A stretch of DNA of 64,000 nucleotides, from contig NZ_FOBD01000026.1 in NCBI RefSeq assembly GCF_900109515.1, positions 1 through 64,000 of the forward strand, given 5' to 3'. The notes under the pieces were generated by a model that saw nothing but the letters and a program-made list of their open reading frames with translations, did no database searches and was not told where the DNA came from. Made by a program: the position numbers and the translations under genes. Shown here in pieces: positions 26,964-35,179 of the stretch; the stretch's first letter is position 1; every line of letters starts with the position of its first letter. The stretch is from Paenibacillus sp. OK003. Its GTDB lineage: Bacteria > Bacillota > Bacilli > Paenibacillales > Paenibacillaceae.

Positions 26964-26999
26964 CTCTCAACCGAATAACGAATGGAGGATCACTTAGCT

Positions 27000-27317
27000 A
27001 TGGAAAAAAAACAAACTGCTGGCCGAGATATATTGGGAGAGTTTGCCCCGAAATTTGCAGAGTTGAATGATGATATTCTGTTTGGCGAGGTATGGTCAAG
27101 AGTAGAAGAATTATCTAGTCGTGATCGCAGTATGATTACCGTCTCTGCACTTATTGCCGGTGGAAATTTCGAACAATTAACCCCACACCTTCATAAAGCA
27201 AAGGAAAATGGAGTAACTCGTATTGAAGTATCTGAAATAATTACTCATCTTTCCTTCTATGTGGGCTGGCCGAAGGCTTGGTCTGCGTTCAATATTGCAA
27301 AAGATATTTATAAATAA
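27000..27317 (+). CDS. Carboxymuconolactone decarboxylase family protein
   Basis: A 105-residue CMD-family protein. The family region RDRSMITVSALIAGGNFEQLTPHLHKAKENGVTRIEVSE is followed by the ITHLSFYVGWPKAWSAF helix. The CxxC of AhpD-like peroxidase partners is absent, so this is a CMD- or decarboxylase-like member of unknown substrate. I prefer ATG 27000, 11 bases after GGAGG at 26984; an in-frame ATG at 26982 overlaps that site. It is followed by a cupin gene and a broken SDR gene in the same orientation, a combination common in small redox or detoxification operons. Confidence 0.8.
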   Translation: MEKKQTAGRDILGEFAPKFAELNDDILFGEVWSRVEELSSRDRSMITVSALIAGGNFEQLTPHLHKAKENGVTRIEVSEIITHLSFYVGWPKAWSAFNIAKDIYK

Positions 27318-27338
27318 AATAGAAAGCAGGGAACCATT

Positions 27339-27734
27339 ATGACAAACGAACATTTGAGTAACAGTACCATCTTCCCACTGGGAAAAAAAGTTGAATCCAA
27401 TTTCATTGGAGACGCCTATCTGGAGATGGTCTTTACAGATGAAACTCCACTTAACGCTAGCATTGGAAATGTCACTTTCGCGCCAGCAGCACGCAATAAT
27501 TGGCATTCACACGCTGTAGGTCAAGTGCTGCTGGTTACAGGTGGTGAAGGCTGGTACCAGGAAGAAGGTAAACCCGCACAATTGCTTAAAACCGGAGATG
27601 TTGTAAATATTCCTCCGAACGTTAAGCACTGGCATGGGGCAACAGCCGATAGCTGGTTTGTGCATCTGGCTATGACACCTGGACAAACGGAATGGTTAGA
27701 ACCTGTGAACGATGAGTGGTACAACGCGCTCTGA
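27339..27734 (+). CDS. Cupin domain protein
   Basis: A 131-residue single cupin barrel. The first motif is WHSHAVGQVLLVTGGEGWY and the second GDVVNIPPNVKHWHGA; the metal ligands would be two His and a Gln/Glu from the first and a His from the second. Such proteins bind Mn or Fe and include dioxygenases, isomerases and stress proteins. It starts 21 bases after the CMD gene and is probably co-transcribed with it. Function unknown beyond metal-dependent small-molecule chemistry. Confidence 0.82.
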   Translation: MTNEHLSNSTIFPLGKKVESNFIGDAYLEMVFTDETPLNASIGNVTFAPAARNNWHSHAVGQVLLVTGGEGWYQEEGKPAQLLKTGDVVNIPPNVKHWHGATADSWFVHLAMTPGQTEWLEPVNDEWYNAL

Positions 27735-27749
27735 GACGGAAAGATTTAA

Positions 27750-28245
27750 ATGAAAGGAATGAAACTGAATATGTCTAATATTGAGGGTAAAGTTGTAATT
27801 CTTACAGGAGCATCCAGTGGAATTGGAGAAGCTACCGCAAAAGTTCTTGCTTCCTATTGCAGCAGTTCTTCCGTACATGAGAGAACAGAAATTGGGTCAT
27901 ATTTTGAACCTTTCCTCTGTTGCTGGACATAACATATATCCGGGTGGAACGGTATACTGTGGAACAAAGCATGCCGTTACAGCCATCTCCGAAGGCTTGC
28001 GCCAGGAAGAAGCCATGAGCGGCACCAATATCAGAGTCACCAATATTTCTCCAGGCGCTGTCAGCAGCAAGTTACTGGAAACGACAAGTGTTCCTGAGTC
28101 CAAAGCAGGCCTAGATGAGTTCTACAAATCCGCTATTGATGCCGATAACATCGCACGTGCAATCGCATTTGCAATTGAGCAGCCATCAGATGTAGCGATC
28201 CACAGGGAAATGGCACTCTATGTCCATAAAACCTGTCGCGCTTAA
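27750..28245 (+). pseudogene. Short-chain dehydrogenase, internally deleted and frameshifted
   Basis: The N-terminus has the intact SDR cofactor motif GKVVILTGASSGIGEATAKVLA. At about 27845 the frame changes and the sequence resumes well downstream in the family, at LPYMREQKLGHILNLSSVAG, with the active-site motif Y-x3-K as YCGTKHAVTAIS, and runs to a normal C-terminus at 28245. Roughly 80 residues, including the cofactor-binding NAG motif, are missing and the two parts are in different frames. It is the third gene of the CMD-cupin-SDR group; the loss may be recent as both ends are still well conserved. Confidence 0.8.
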
Positions 28246-28422
28246 TATGTTGTTCATTTCTTCTCGCAACAATGCTCTGTACGGTGTGCTATTATGTTTT
28301 GTTTTAAACGATTCTGCCCGTTAGTTGATAAAATGCCTTTTTTTTAATTATATCCAGAAGTCCAAGCATACTAGTAACCTTTGAATATATTATCCTATCC
28401 CACTCATTAGGAGGTAGATTCA

Positions 28423-28845
28423 ATGACAACGTTTCTTGATGCAAGAACATCGCAAAACGCCAGTTTGGCTAACTCGATTGCTATTCCGATCCTGGTAATT
28501 GACACACCACAATTGTTTGGTCAAATTGGTCTTCAAACCGCAGGTGCAGGTACTAACCCTAGAGTTCAATTTAAAGGAACCATTTCTGTACAATTACCAT
28601 TAGCTCTTGTCGGAATTACGATTACTATTGTAAGAGGTACCCTGTCAACTGACCCCGTAATTTACTCAGCAACTTCCACATTTGATTTGAGTATTTTGGC
28701 TCCTCAGATCATTACGTTCTCTGCTGACGATTTCAATCCGCCAATTACCCCTCAATTGACATACACTGCATTCGTAAGCTCCAACTTGCTGGGTACGATC
28801 CGTGTAGGCCCTGAGAACTTTGATGGATTCGTCGTTTCAGATTAA
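28423..28845 (+). CDS. Beta-rich protein of unknown function
   Basis: I cannot name the family with certainty. The 140-residue product has no signal peptide and no Cys; it is rich in Thr, Ile, Val, Pro and Gln with alternating hydrophobic strands (VQFKGTISVQLPLALVGITITIVRG). It is probably a beta-sandwich, like small Firmicute proteins seen on spore or cell surfaces. The ATG follows a strong AGGAGGT site 7 bases away. It stands alone and ends before a bidirectional terminator. A spore-coat-type role is only a guess. Confidence 0.65.
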   Translation: MTTFLDARTSQNASLANSIAIPILVIDTPQLFGQIGLQTAGAGTNPRVQFKGTISVQLPLALVGITITIVRGTLSTDPVIYSATSTFDLSILAPQIITFSADDFNPPITPQLTYTAFVSSNLLGTIRVGPENFDGFVVSD

Positions 28846-28893
28846 TACAACAGCTCCTCTTTCTAGTGCTTTCCTTCAGTCTCCTTCATCATA

Positions 28894-28943
28894 AAAGAAG
28901 AAAATCCAATCGCAATGTAATGAGCGATTGGATTTTCTTCTTT
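28894..28943. terminator. Bidirectional terminator
   Basis: A perfect 20-bp stem, arms at 28894-28913 and 28924-28943, with A-rich and T-rich ends. It serves the plus-strand gene ending at 28845 and the minus-strand alcohol dehydrogenase ending at 28994. Confidence 0.88.
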
Positions 28944-28993
28944 CTAGATATAAATCAAATGGTAAATGTCTTTACCGACAACTTTAAAACAAT

Positions 28994-30034
28994 TTAAATT
29001 GTGCTAGTGTCAATTACGAATCTGTACTTCACATCAGAAGCTAATACACGTTTGTATGCTTCGTCAATTTGGTCAGCTGAAATGACTTCGATCATAGGAA
29101 CAATACTATGTTCTGCACAGAAATCAAGCATTTCCTGAGTCTCACGGATGCCACCGATCATTGAACCAGCAAATGAACGACGGTGACCGATGAGGGACAT
29201 CACATTTACTGCCAACGGCTCCCCAGGAGCACCTACATTAACCAGTGTGCCATCCAGAGTCAGCAGTGAGAAGTAAGCATTGATGTCGATATTCGCACTT
29301 ACCGTGTTGATAATCAGATCAAAAGACCCGGCGAGTTTTTCGAACGTTTCTGGTTCGCTTGTGGCGTAGTAATGATCTGCCCCGAATTGCAAACCATCCT
29401 CTTTTTTCTTCAATGATTGTGAAAGAACCGTTACCTCTGCACCCATGGCATGTGCAATTTTTACAGCCATATGTCCCAGACCACCCATACCTACAACCGC
29501 TACTTTTTTACCTGGTCCGGCTCCCCAATGATTTAGCGGCGAGTATGTTGTAATACCTGCGCAAAGTAGAGGTGCAGCGACATCCAGCTCGATGTTGTCC
29601 GGAATACGGACGATGAACTCCTCGGTTACGACGATGTGAGTGGAGTACCCGCCTTGTGTAGGTTCGCCGTACTTATCAACACCCGCGTAGGTGGGAACAT
29701 TTCCTTTGAGACAGTACTGCTCTTCTCCTTGGCGGCAGTTTTCACATTTGCCACAGGAGTCAACCATGCATCCGACCCCTACTCGGTCACCAACTTTGTA
29801 CTTTGAAACTTCGGCTCCTACATCGGTGACAATTCCTGCGATCTCATGTCCAGGTACGAGCGGATAGTTTACGGGACCCCATTCACCGTGAGCTGTATGG
29901 ATGTCAGAGTGGCATATGCCAGCATATTTAATTTCGATCAGGACATCGTGCAAATCAAGATCGCGTCGTTTAATCTCAGCCGCCCGGAACGATTGGTCCG
30001 GACCGTCAACAGCTCGTGCTTTAGCAGTTATCAT
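28994..30034 (-). CDS. Zinc-dependent alcohol dehydrogenase (MDR family)
   Basis: A 346-residue NAD(P)-dependent zinc dehydrogenase of the cinnamyl alcohol dehydrogenase-like group. The catalytic zinc ligands are in AGICHSDIHTAHGEWG and PGHEIAG; the structural zinc Cys cluster is GCMVDSCGKCENCRQGEEQYC; the cofactor motif is VVGMGGLGHMAVKIA. I chose ATG 30034 because AGGAGG (30042-30047 on the complement) precedes it; an upstream in-frame ATG at 30058 has none. It is divergent from a MerR gene and its promoter has the 19-bp spacer of MerR-activated genes, as in the B. subtilis AdhR-adhA pair. It probably reduces toxic aldehydes. Confidence 0.9.
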   Translation of the reverse strand: MITAKARAVDGPDQSFRAAEIKRRDLDLHDVLIEIKYAGICHSDIHTAHGEWGPVNYPLVPGHEIAGIVTDVGAEVSKYKVGDRVGVGCMVDSCGKCENCRQGEEQYCLKGNVPTYAGVDKYGEPTQGGYSTHIVVTEEFIVRIPDNIELDVAAPLLCAGITTYSPLNHWGAGPGKKVAVVGMGGLGHMAVKIAHAMGAEVTVLSQSLKKKEDGLQFGADHYYATSEPETFEKLAGSFDLIINTVSANIDINAYFSLLTLDGTLVNVGAPGEPLAVNVMSLIGHRRSFAGSMIGGIRETQEMLDFCAEHSIVPMIEVISADQIDEAYKRVLASDVKYRFVIDTSTI

Positions 30035-30081
30035 AGTAAAACCTCCTAAAATTATCATTCTTCCTTTTCTCTTGCAAAACT

Positions 30082-30112
30082 ATCTTAATCCCTCTAGTTA
30101 ACTCTAGGTCAA
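30082..30112 (-). promoter_or_regulatory. MerR-type promoter of the alcohol dehydrogenase gene
   Basis: TTGACC (30107-30112) and TAAGAT (30082-30087) on the minus strand are 19 bases apart, and the spacer TAGAGTTAACTAGAGGGAT holds a palindrome around AGTTAACT. Overlong spacers with a central dyad are the signature of MerR-family activation. Confidence 0.75.
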
Positions 30113-30127
30113 CTCTCTTTTGAAACT

Positions 30128-30156
30128 TTGACATCCTACATCCAGCATGATAAAAT
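30128..30156 (+). promoter_or_regulatory. Sigma-A promoter of the MerR regulator gene
   Basis: TTGACA (30128-30133), 17-bp spacer, TAAAAT (30151-30156). A related half-site CTAGAGTTAGCT follows at about 30169, possibly for autoregulation. Confidence 0.65.
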
Positions 30157-30214
30157 TTCCGAAAGATCCTAGAGTTAGCTCGAAGTCTATACCAGCATGA
30201 AAAGGGGAAAATAA

Positions 30215-30631
30215 ATGACATATTCAATTAGCGAAGTTGCTAAAGAATTGAATCTAACGGTGTATACCTTGCGATACTACGACAAGGAAGGACTTATGCC
30301 CTTTGTAGAACGTTCCCCTGGCGGAGCACGAAACTTTAAAGAATCAGACATCGATTTTTTAAAGATCATTCAATGTTTGAAATCTACCGGGATGCCGATC
30401 AAGGATATCAAAGATTTTATTGCATGGTGTTCCGAGGGGGATTCCACCTTGCAGGAGCGATATGACATGTTCACGGAACGCAAGGCGAGTGTAGAAGCGC
30501 AAATGGAAGAACTTAGAAAGACCATGGAAGTCATTGAACATAAACGTGCTTATTACAGGACTGCTCTCGATGCTGGAACGGAAGAGATTCATCAAAGCAA
30601 GAGAATGGGAAATTTCATTGCAAATATTTAA
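30215..30631 (+). CDS. MerR family regulator, AdhR-like
   Basis: A 138-residue MerR protein with winged helix-turn-helix at the N-terminus (YSISEVAKELNLTVYTLRYY), the family wing motif GLMPFVERSPGGARNF, and a dimerising coiled coil of about 40 residues. There is no Cys at all, so metal or thiol sensing through Cys, as in B. subtilis AdhR, is unlikely in this form. Divergent from the alcohol dehydrogenase it probably activates. AAAAGGGGA serves as ribosome binding site. Confidence 0.87.
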   Translation: MTYSISEVAKELNLTVYTLRYYDKEGLMPFVERSPGGARNFKESDIDFLKIIQCLKSTGMPIKDIKDFIAWCSEGDSTLQERYDMFTERKASVEAQMEELRKTMEVIEHKRAYYRTALDAGTEEIHQSKRMGNFIANI

Positions 30632-30637
30632 CTCACA

Positions 30638-30677
30638 AAAAAAGAGCCTAAACGTCTATAGACGTTTAGGCTCTTTT
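30638..30677. terminator. Bidirectional terminator
   Basis: AAAAAGAGCCTAAACGTC pairs perfectly with GACGTTTAGGCTCTTTTT around a TATA loop, between the convergent MerR and DUF6530 genes. Confidence 0.9.
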
Positions 30678-30710
30678 TGCTCAATCCACTTCAGCAATGA
30701 CGTTTTCCTG

Positions 30711-31190
30711 TTAATAACCCATATCCTTTAATATTTTGGATAATGTGCGCAAACGCTCGCCAATCATTTCATCGTCATCACTCAGAGCTTGGCTGAACAG
30801 CTTAATATCTTCATTTATTCTCTCATTGTCCGTACAGATCTCCACGGACATTGCATCCCCTTGCAGGCCAACACGATCGATGACAGGCTGCTCTGGGTCA
30901 TATAAATTCTCATATCTATAGGCCTCGCGAAAATGTTCCAAAGACCGACAGATCAGAATGGACAAATCCAGCACGCGATGGAGAGGCAGTTCCTCAGATT
31001 GTCTGGACCACTTTTCTCCAGTGTATCTCCATACTTTCGCTGAAATATCAACCTTTCCTCTATCGTTCCACTGGGCCAATCCTAGGGAAAGACCTTTTGC
31101 GTCCGTGTTTCCGGCCATTCGGCCATCAACCTTTTCATAATTATCCGAGACGATAACAGGTTTATGTTTTAACGTTGTAGGTATTTTCAA
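30711..31190 (-). CDS. DUF6530 family protein
   Basis: A 159-residue soluble protein that I assign to the uncharacterised DUF6530 family from its overall pattern (GRMAGNTDAKGLSLGLAQW, then ISAKVWRYTGEKWSRQSEE and LPLHRVLDLSILI). No catalytic motif is evident. It starts with TTG after GAGGGAATG. The C-terminus IGERLRTLSKILKDMGY recurs as a remnant at 32900-32956 upstream of an MFS gene. The promoter region (31218-31245) is also nearly identical to that at 33030-33057, so an ancestral duplication is likely. Confidence 0.7.
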   Translation of the reverse strand: MKIPTTLKHKPVIVSDNYEKVDGRMAGNTDAKGLSLGLAQWNDRGKVDISAKVWRYTGEKWSRQSEELPLHRVLDLSILICRSLEHFREAYRYENLYDPEQPVIDRVGLQGDAMSVEICTDNERINEDIKLFSQALSDDDEMIGERLRTLSKILKDMGY

Positions 31191-31217
31191 TTACATTCCC
31201 TCATTCCGTTTACCTTT

Positions 31218-31245
31218 TTACTAATTTACTAAACGACGGTTTCAT
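31218..31245. repeat. Promoter-region repeat copy A, TTTACTAA motif
   Basis: A 28-base stretch upstream of the DUF6530 gene that matches 33030-33057 at 25 of 28 positions. It contains TTACTAATTTACTAAA, half of a palindromic array, and may be the operator of a shared regulator. Confidence 0.7.
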
Positions 31246-31294
31246 CTTATCTTGATTTTCACTGTTAGTCAAATTCGTTTCCTGTTACATTATT

Positions 31295-31654
31295 TTAATT
31301 CTGTGGAGGTCTATTATAGCCCTTGTCTCCGTAAGGTTGTAACTTCTGAAGCCACGGCTTCAGGATTTGTTTTTGTTCCCAACGTATATCCGTCACCTTA
31401 TCGATGTCCTTCTGTTCCAGTACTTCATAAGTGAATGCGTCTTCTCCGAATTCTCTCCACTCTTTTTGTAACTCGGCATTTGCAAATCTTCCTTGATCCA
31501 GTTGCATCTGCAGCGTAAACCATTTGTTTTTCAAGTTGGGATAGCTGTCGATATAGATTTTACCGTTTACTTTGTTTTTAATTTGGGCTACACCCATATA
31601 CGTCTTGATCTGCTTATATTCCTCCAGCAGCTCCCTGCGCTTGTTCATATCCAT
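31295..31654 (-). CDS. GIY-YIG family protein with degenerate active site
   Basis: A 119-residue small GIY-YIG-like protein. The two namesake motifs read GVA (MGVAQIKNKVNGK) and YID (KIYIDSYPNL), so the conserved Tyr of the first and Gly of the second are missing, and the catalytic Arg position appears as Lys (NLKNKW). The Glu that binds metal may be kept in WEQKQ. It therefore may bind nucleic acid without cutting, or do something else. A good AGGAGAGAG site precedes the ATG. It lies 36 bases after the MFS gene (31690-32898) on the same strand and may share its transcript. Confidence 0.72.
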   Translation of the reverse strand: MDMNKRRELLEEYKQIKTYMGVAQIKNKVNGKIYIDSYPNLKNKWFTLQMQLDQGRFANAELQKEWREFGEDAFTYEVLEQKDIDKVTDIRWEQKQILKPWLQKLQPYGDKGYNRPPQN

Positions 31655-31689
31655 GTGTCTCTCTCCTTATCGTTTCGATTCCCTTTCCG

Positions 31690-32898
31690 TCATGATGATG
31701 GAGTTTCCTCGGCTTTACTTCTCCTTTCAATGACTATAGGGAGCAATAATAACGCACCGATTATCACAAAAACACCACTTGCTATAAATACACTAAACAG
31801 GGAAAACGTATCTTTGAGATATCCGGAGGTAAGCATACCAATCACCATCATTCCCATAAAAATCGGCATGATCGCTCCAGATACCCGGCCAATAAATGCC
31901 CCTTCCGTATTCCGCACAAGAAGCGTCTGAATTCCCCCCTGAATACACGGGAAGAACAAACCGCTGATGACGAGCAGAATAATGGTTAACCAAATTTGTG
32001 TTGATGCGCCCATTCCAACCGTACAGATCGCACTGACAAGTAAGCCGACTAAAAGCAATAACTGTGGCTTTACTTTTTTAGCGATCGCCATGATCACAGC
32101 ACCTCCGACCAACATGGCCGCCCCATTCGCCATCACCAGCCATTGTAAGAACTCTTTGTCCTGACCCAAATTTTCAATGACAAGAAAGAGCTGAAGCGGT
32201 TGAGTTAGTCCTGATGCCAAACCAACTGCCGAGAAGGTTAATCCAAGTGTTCTTAAGGATTTATTCGCCCCGATATAACGCAGGCCATCCGTGAGCTCTT
32301 TAAGGAAGCCGCCACTATTACCTGATTTCTCCTCCTCTACATCTCGGGGAAGCGATAATAATACGAGCGAAGAGCCCAGAAACATAACTGCTGTCAGGAT
32401 GAGGGATACGCTAATGCCAAACTTAATGAAAATAAACGTGCCGATGACCGGCCCCAAAACCATAAAAACAGCAACAAGCGTTTGCGACATGGCCATGACA
32501 CCCTGCAATTGTTCGGCTGGTACATGCCGTTTGTACAGTTTCATCGCCGAAGGCTGAGAAAACTGTGACAAGCTGGCAGAAACGAATGATCCAATCAGAA
32601 GTGCAATCCATCCACCATTCATGACCGCAAGCAATACAACACCAACGGACAAACCTGAGAATAAATCGCTCCATACCATTGTTTTTTTCGGCCGCCATCG
32701 GTCGGCAAAGGTACCGCCAATCAGGCCAAATATAAAGATCGGTGAGAATTCCGCTACGGAAATCAGTGAAATATCAACGGGATTATTATGCGTCAATTCT
32801 GAAACATAAAGAAGAACGGCATAATTCCGGATCCAGATTCCGAGCTGCAATAGAACTCGGGAAAGGATAATTGTTCGAACATATGGATTGGCAAACAT
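31690..32898 (-). CDS. MFS transporter
   Basis: A 402-residue major facilitator transporter with twelve predicted membrane spans, starting MFANPYVRTIILSRVLLQLG and with the family loop GGTFADRWRPKKTMV between spans 2 and 3. It resembles macrolide-efflux-like MFS_3 proteins (YxiO/MefA type) with GRVSGAIMPIF near its end. Its ATG is one base after the stop codon of a 19-codon DUF6530 remnant (TAA-A-ATG), so it was once the second gene of a DUF6530-MFS operon. A TTTAGTAA palindrome array lies about 115 bases upstream. Confidence 0.87.
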   Translation of the reverse strand: MFANPYVRTIILSRVLLQLGIWIRNYAVLLYVSELTHNNPVDISLISVAEFSPIFIFGLIGGTFADRWRPKKTMVWSDLFSGLSVGVVLLAVMNGGWIALLIGSFVSASLSQFSQPSAMKLYKRHVPAEQLQGVMAMSQTLVAVFMVLGPVIGTFIFIKFGISVSLILTAVMFLGSSLVLLSLPRDVEEEKSGNSGGFLKELTDGLRYIGANKSLRTLGLTFSAVGLASGLTQPLQLFLVIENLGQDKEFLQWLVMANGAAMLVGGAVIMAIAKKVKPQLLLLVGLLVSAICTVGMGASTQIWLTIILLVISGLFFPCIQGGIQTLLVRNTEGAFIGRVSGAIMPIFMGMMVIGMLTSGYLKDTFSLFSVFIASGVFVIIGALLLLPIVIERRSKAEETPSS

Positions 32899-32899
32899 T

Positions 32900-32956
32900 T
32901 TAATACCCCATATCCTTTAAGATTTTTGCTAACGCGCGCAGCCGTTCCCTATTCAT
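32900..32956 (-). pseudogene. Remnant of a second DUF6530 gene (C-terminal 18 codons)
   Basis: The minus strand reads MNRERLRALAKILKDMGY and stop, 15 of 18 residues identical to the end of the intact DUF6530 protein at 30711-31190. Just upstream, AGGAGGGGG followed by ATG opens a frame of only seven codons (MKEAVAL), so the rest of the gene has been lost. The remnant abuts the MFS start. Confidence 0.8.
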
Positions 32957-33012
32957 TCCATCATAAAGCAACGGCTTCTTTCATTTTCCCCCTCCTATCC
33001 ATCAACTTTTCA

Positions 33013-33029
33013 TTTAGTAATTTACTAAA
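33013..33029. promoter_or_regulatory. Palindromic operator TTTAGTAATTTACTAAA
   Basis: A 17-bp palindrome (single central base) upstream of the MFS gene, directly followed by further TTACTAA units up to 33046. A related half array lies before the DUF6530 gene. The regulator is not identified; none of the nearby genes is an obvious candidate. Confidence 0.6.
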
Positions 33030-33057
33030 TTACTAATTTACTAAATTACGGCTTCAT
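33030..33057. repeat. Promoter-region repeat copy B, TTTACTAA motif
   Basis: Matches copy A (31218-31245) at 25 of 28 positions and lies in the same place relative to the DUF6530 remnant. The rest of the 32957-33323 gap is AT-rich without a gene, apart from the terminator at 33209. Confidence 0.7.
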
Positions 33058-33208
33058 TCTATACAGAATATCTCCCTTCGTCAACCGTTTTTTGAATACT
33101 TTCTTTTCCCTTCTGTTTTTGAACAAAAAAGTAAGCCATGGGAAAAAGGCGCTGTTTAGCTTATTTTCACTGTGATTTTTGTACAAGAAATGTATTCGAA
33201 AACACAAA

Positions 33209-33231
33209 AAAGCCGCTAAATTAGCGGCTTT
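33209..33231 (-). terminator. Terminator downstream of the truncated MFS gene
   Basis: AAAGCCGCTAA and TTAGCGGCTTT form a perfect stem, with a T run on the minus strand. Confidence 0.8.
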
Positions 33232-33323
33232 CCGTGCTCGAACATGTATGATTATGTCGTTTCAATTTGCTACCTCAATGAAAATTCACACTTATAGAGC
33301 GAAGAAGCAGCCTTCAGGATTTA

Positions 33324-34349
33324 CTAATTGGTACTTGGAATCGAGTAGTCTTCTATAGGAGCGGTGGCTGCTTCCGGTTTCAATTGAATGGATCGCTGGC
33401 AGATCGCTGTAATCCCAAAAGCCATCAGAGCTAGGATCACAGCTACTGGTGGTACCCACTTCACACCACCTAAACTGACAGCAAGTCCGCCAACTCCGGA
33501 ACCGAGGGCTATCCCCACGTTTGCCGCCACGGGCAGCAGCGTGGACGCGAACGGTCTGGAATTCGGCGCGATCGCTCCGGAGACGTCGAACAGATAGAGC
33601 TGGGACGCTGCACTCATGGATGATGACAGGCAACCTATCAGGAACAGGAACGCCAAGCCCAGCCACAGGTGAGACACGGAGAAGCTTAGACCCAGAAAGA
33701 CTGCAGCTTGAATGACGAAAAGCCATTTAAGCTTGGGCAAGAAATCGCCTTTGGCTATTTTGGCACCAATCCAATTGCTTAGTATGCTGCAGGCACCGTA
33801 TATGAGGAGTACAGCGCTAATCCAACGTGCAGGTATACCCATGGACTGTCCCAGTAACGGAGTGATATACGTAAAGATTACAAAAATACAACTATTTCCA
33901 AGAACTGGAATCAAGCAGGCCAGCAATATACGCGGCTTTATAAATAGCGCCATCTGATCACTGAATGAACCGGCAATGGTCGTTGTTTGTCGCCGAAGAA
34001 TCCGGAACATGAATATAAATGGCACGACCCCGATGCATGCCGTAACAACAAACGTCATGGACCAGTTCAGATGCTGTCCGATGAAGGTTCCGAGCGGGAC
34101 GCCAAGCACATTGGCAATGGAAAAGCCACCCAGTATCCACGCGATCGCTTCCCCTCTCCGTTCCCGGTTAACTGCATCGCTTGCAATCGAGATCGAAAGC
34201 GATATCGTAAGTCCGCATGCAACAGCTGAAACGATCCGAATAACCATCAATGAAAAGAACGTCGTTGAGAACATGGTAAGTACGTTTAAGGCAAGCACGA
34301 CTGCAAACCCAATTAAAATGGAGTTTCTTCGAGGAATTTTGGCCAAGTA
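33324..34349 (-). pseudogene. MFS transporter lacking its N-terminus (AraJ/YdhP type)
   Basis: The 340-residue frame reads as an arabinose-efflux-type MFS protein from the span 2-3 loop onward (AKIPRRNSILIGFAVVLALN), including RIVSAVACGLTISLSISIASDAV and GVPLGTFIGQHLNWSMTFVV. About 55-60 N-terminal residues, with the first two membrane spans, are missing. The frame closes at a stop about 30 bases upstream, and the only start (TTG 34346) has no ribosome binding site. It abuts head-to-head an AraC gene that has also lost its 5' end, which points to one deletion spanning both starts. If translated at all it would be an incomplete transporter. Confidence 0.7.
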
Positions 34350-35084
34350 AGCAACGGCTTGAGGGTCAGCGTTCGTTCACGATTGATGGGACAAAGCACT
34401 CCGCTCAAAAGGGAGATGTGCTTGTATATAACAAAGGAACACTTCACGAGGAAAAATCGGACCCGGAACTCCCTTTATCCACCTTTTATTGCGGCTTTCG
34501 TTTCAAAGATGGCACCCGTGCCAACAACGATTGGGTTGTTCCTCCCGGAAGTGAGCCAGTCCTTCGTGCCAATCGTTATTCCGAAGAGATCCGTTCGTTA
34601 ATGCAGACCATGTTCAATGAATTTTCAATCCGGGAAGAAGGATACAACTCTATCTCTCATCATCTGTTGAATGCCGTTCTGCTGATTATCGATCGCATGT
34701 CTCAGCATCAGCGCGCAGCCAATGAGATCGTTCGGAGTAATACCCTCGCTGAAAGTATCAAAGACTATTTGGATACGAACTATCGTCAAAATATTAAGCT
34801 GAAGGACTTGGCGGACCAATTCCATATCGACTTCTACTACTTGATCCATATGTATAAAAATTGCTACGGCACCTCCCCCTATCATTACCTCATTCAGCGA
34901 AGAATGGGAGAAGCGACCCGATTGTTGGTTTCGACCAAGAAAAAAAGTATGGGAAATCTCCAAGTTGGTCGGGTACGAGAACCCAAACTACTTTACCATT
35001 TTATTTACCAAAACGGTCGGTGAATCTCCGAGAAGTTTCCGCAAAAGAAACCAAAAAGACATGTTCAGTGATTCTTTCAACTAA
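34350..35084 (+). pseudogene. AraC family regulator, 5'-truncated and frameshifted
   Basis: The frame begins inside an AraC-type cupin domain (RSFTIDGTKHSAQKGDVLVY in frame from about 34370, no start codon) and continues through the first helix-turn-helix (IKLKDLADQFHIDFYYLIHM). At a run of seven A residues (34940-34946) the frame breaks. In the shifted frame the second helix-turn-helix resumes as VWEISKLVGYENPNYFTILF with FTKTVGESPRSFRKRNQ, ending at TAA 35082-35084. So the gene has lost its start and has a homopolymer frameshift. It was probably the divergent activator of the neighbouring truncated MFS gene. Confidence 0.8.
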
Positions 35085-35086
35085 AA

Positions 35087-35112
35087 AACAGGTAGCCGGA
35101 GGGCTACCTGTT
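35087..35112. terminator. Bidirectional terminator
   Basis: AACAGGTAGCC and GGCTACCTGTT form a perfect 11-bp stem between the AraC pseudogene and the convergent CDF gene, with an A run on the left. Confidence 0.8.
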
Positions 35113-35179
35113 CTGTCATACGTCAAGAAGAGTATGCCATGTGTACTGGCAAGTCCTTATATTTGCCACTCAAGTTTTA

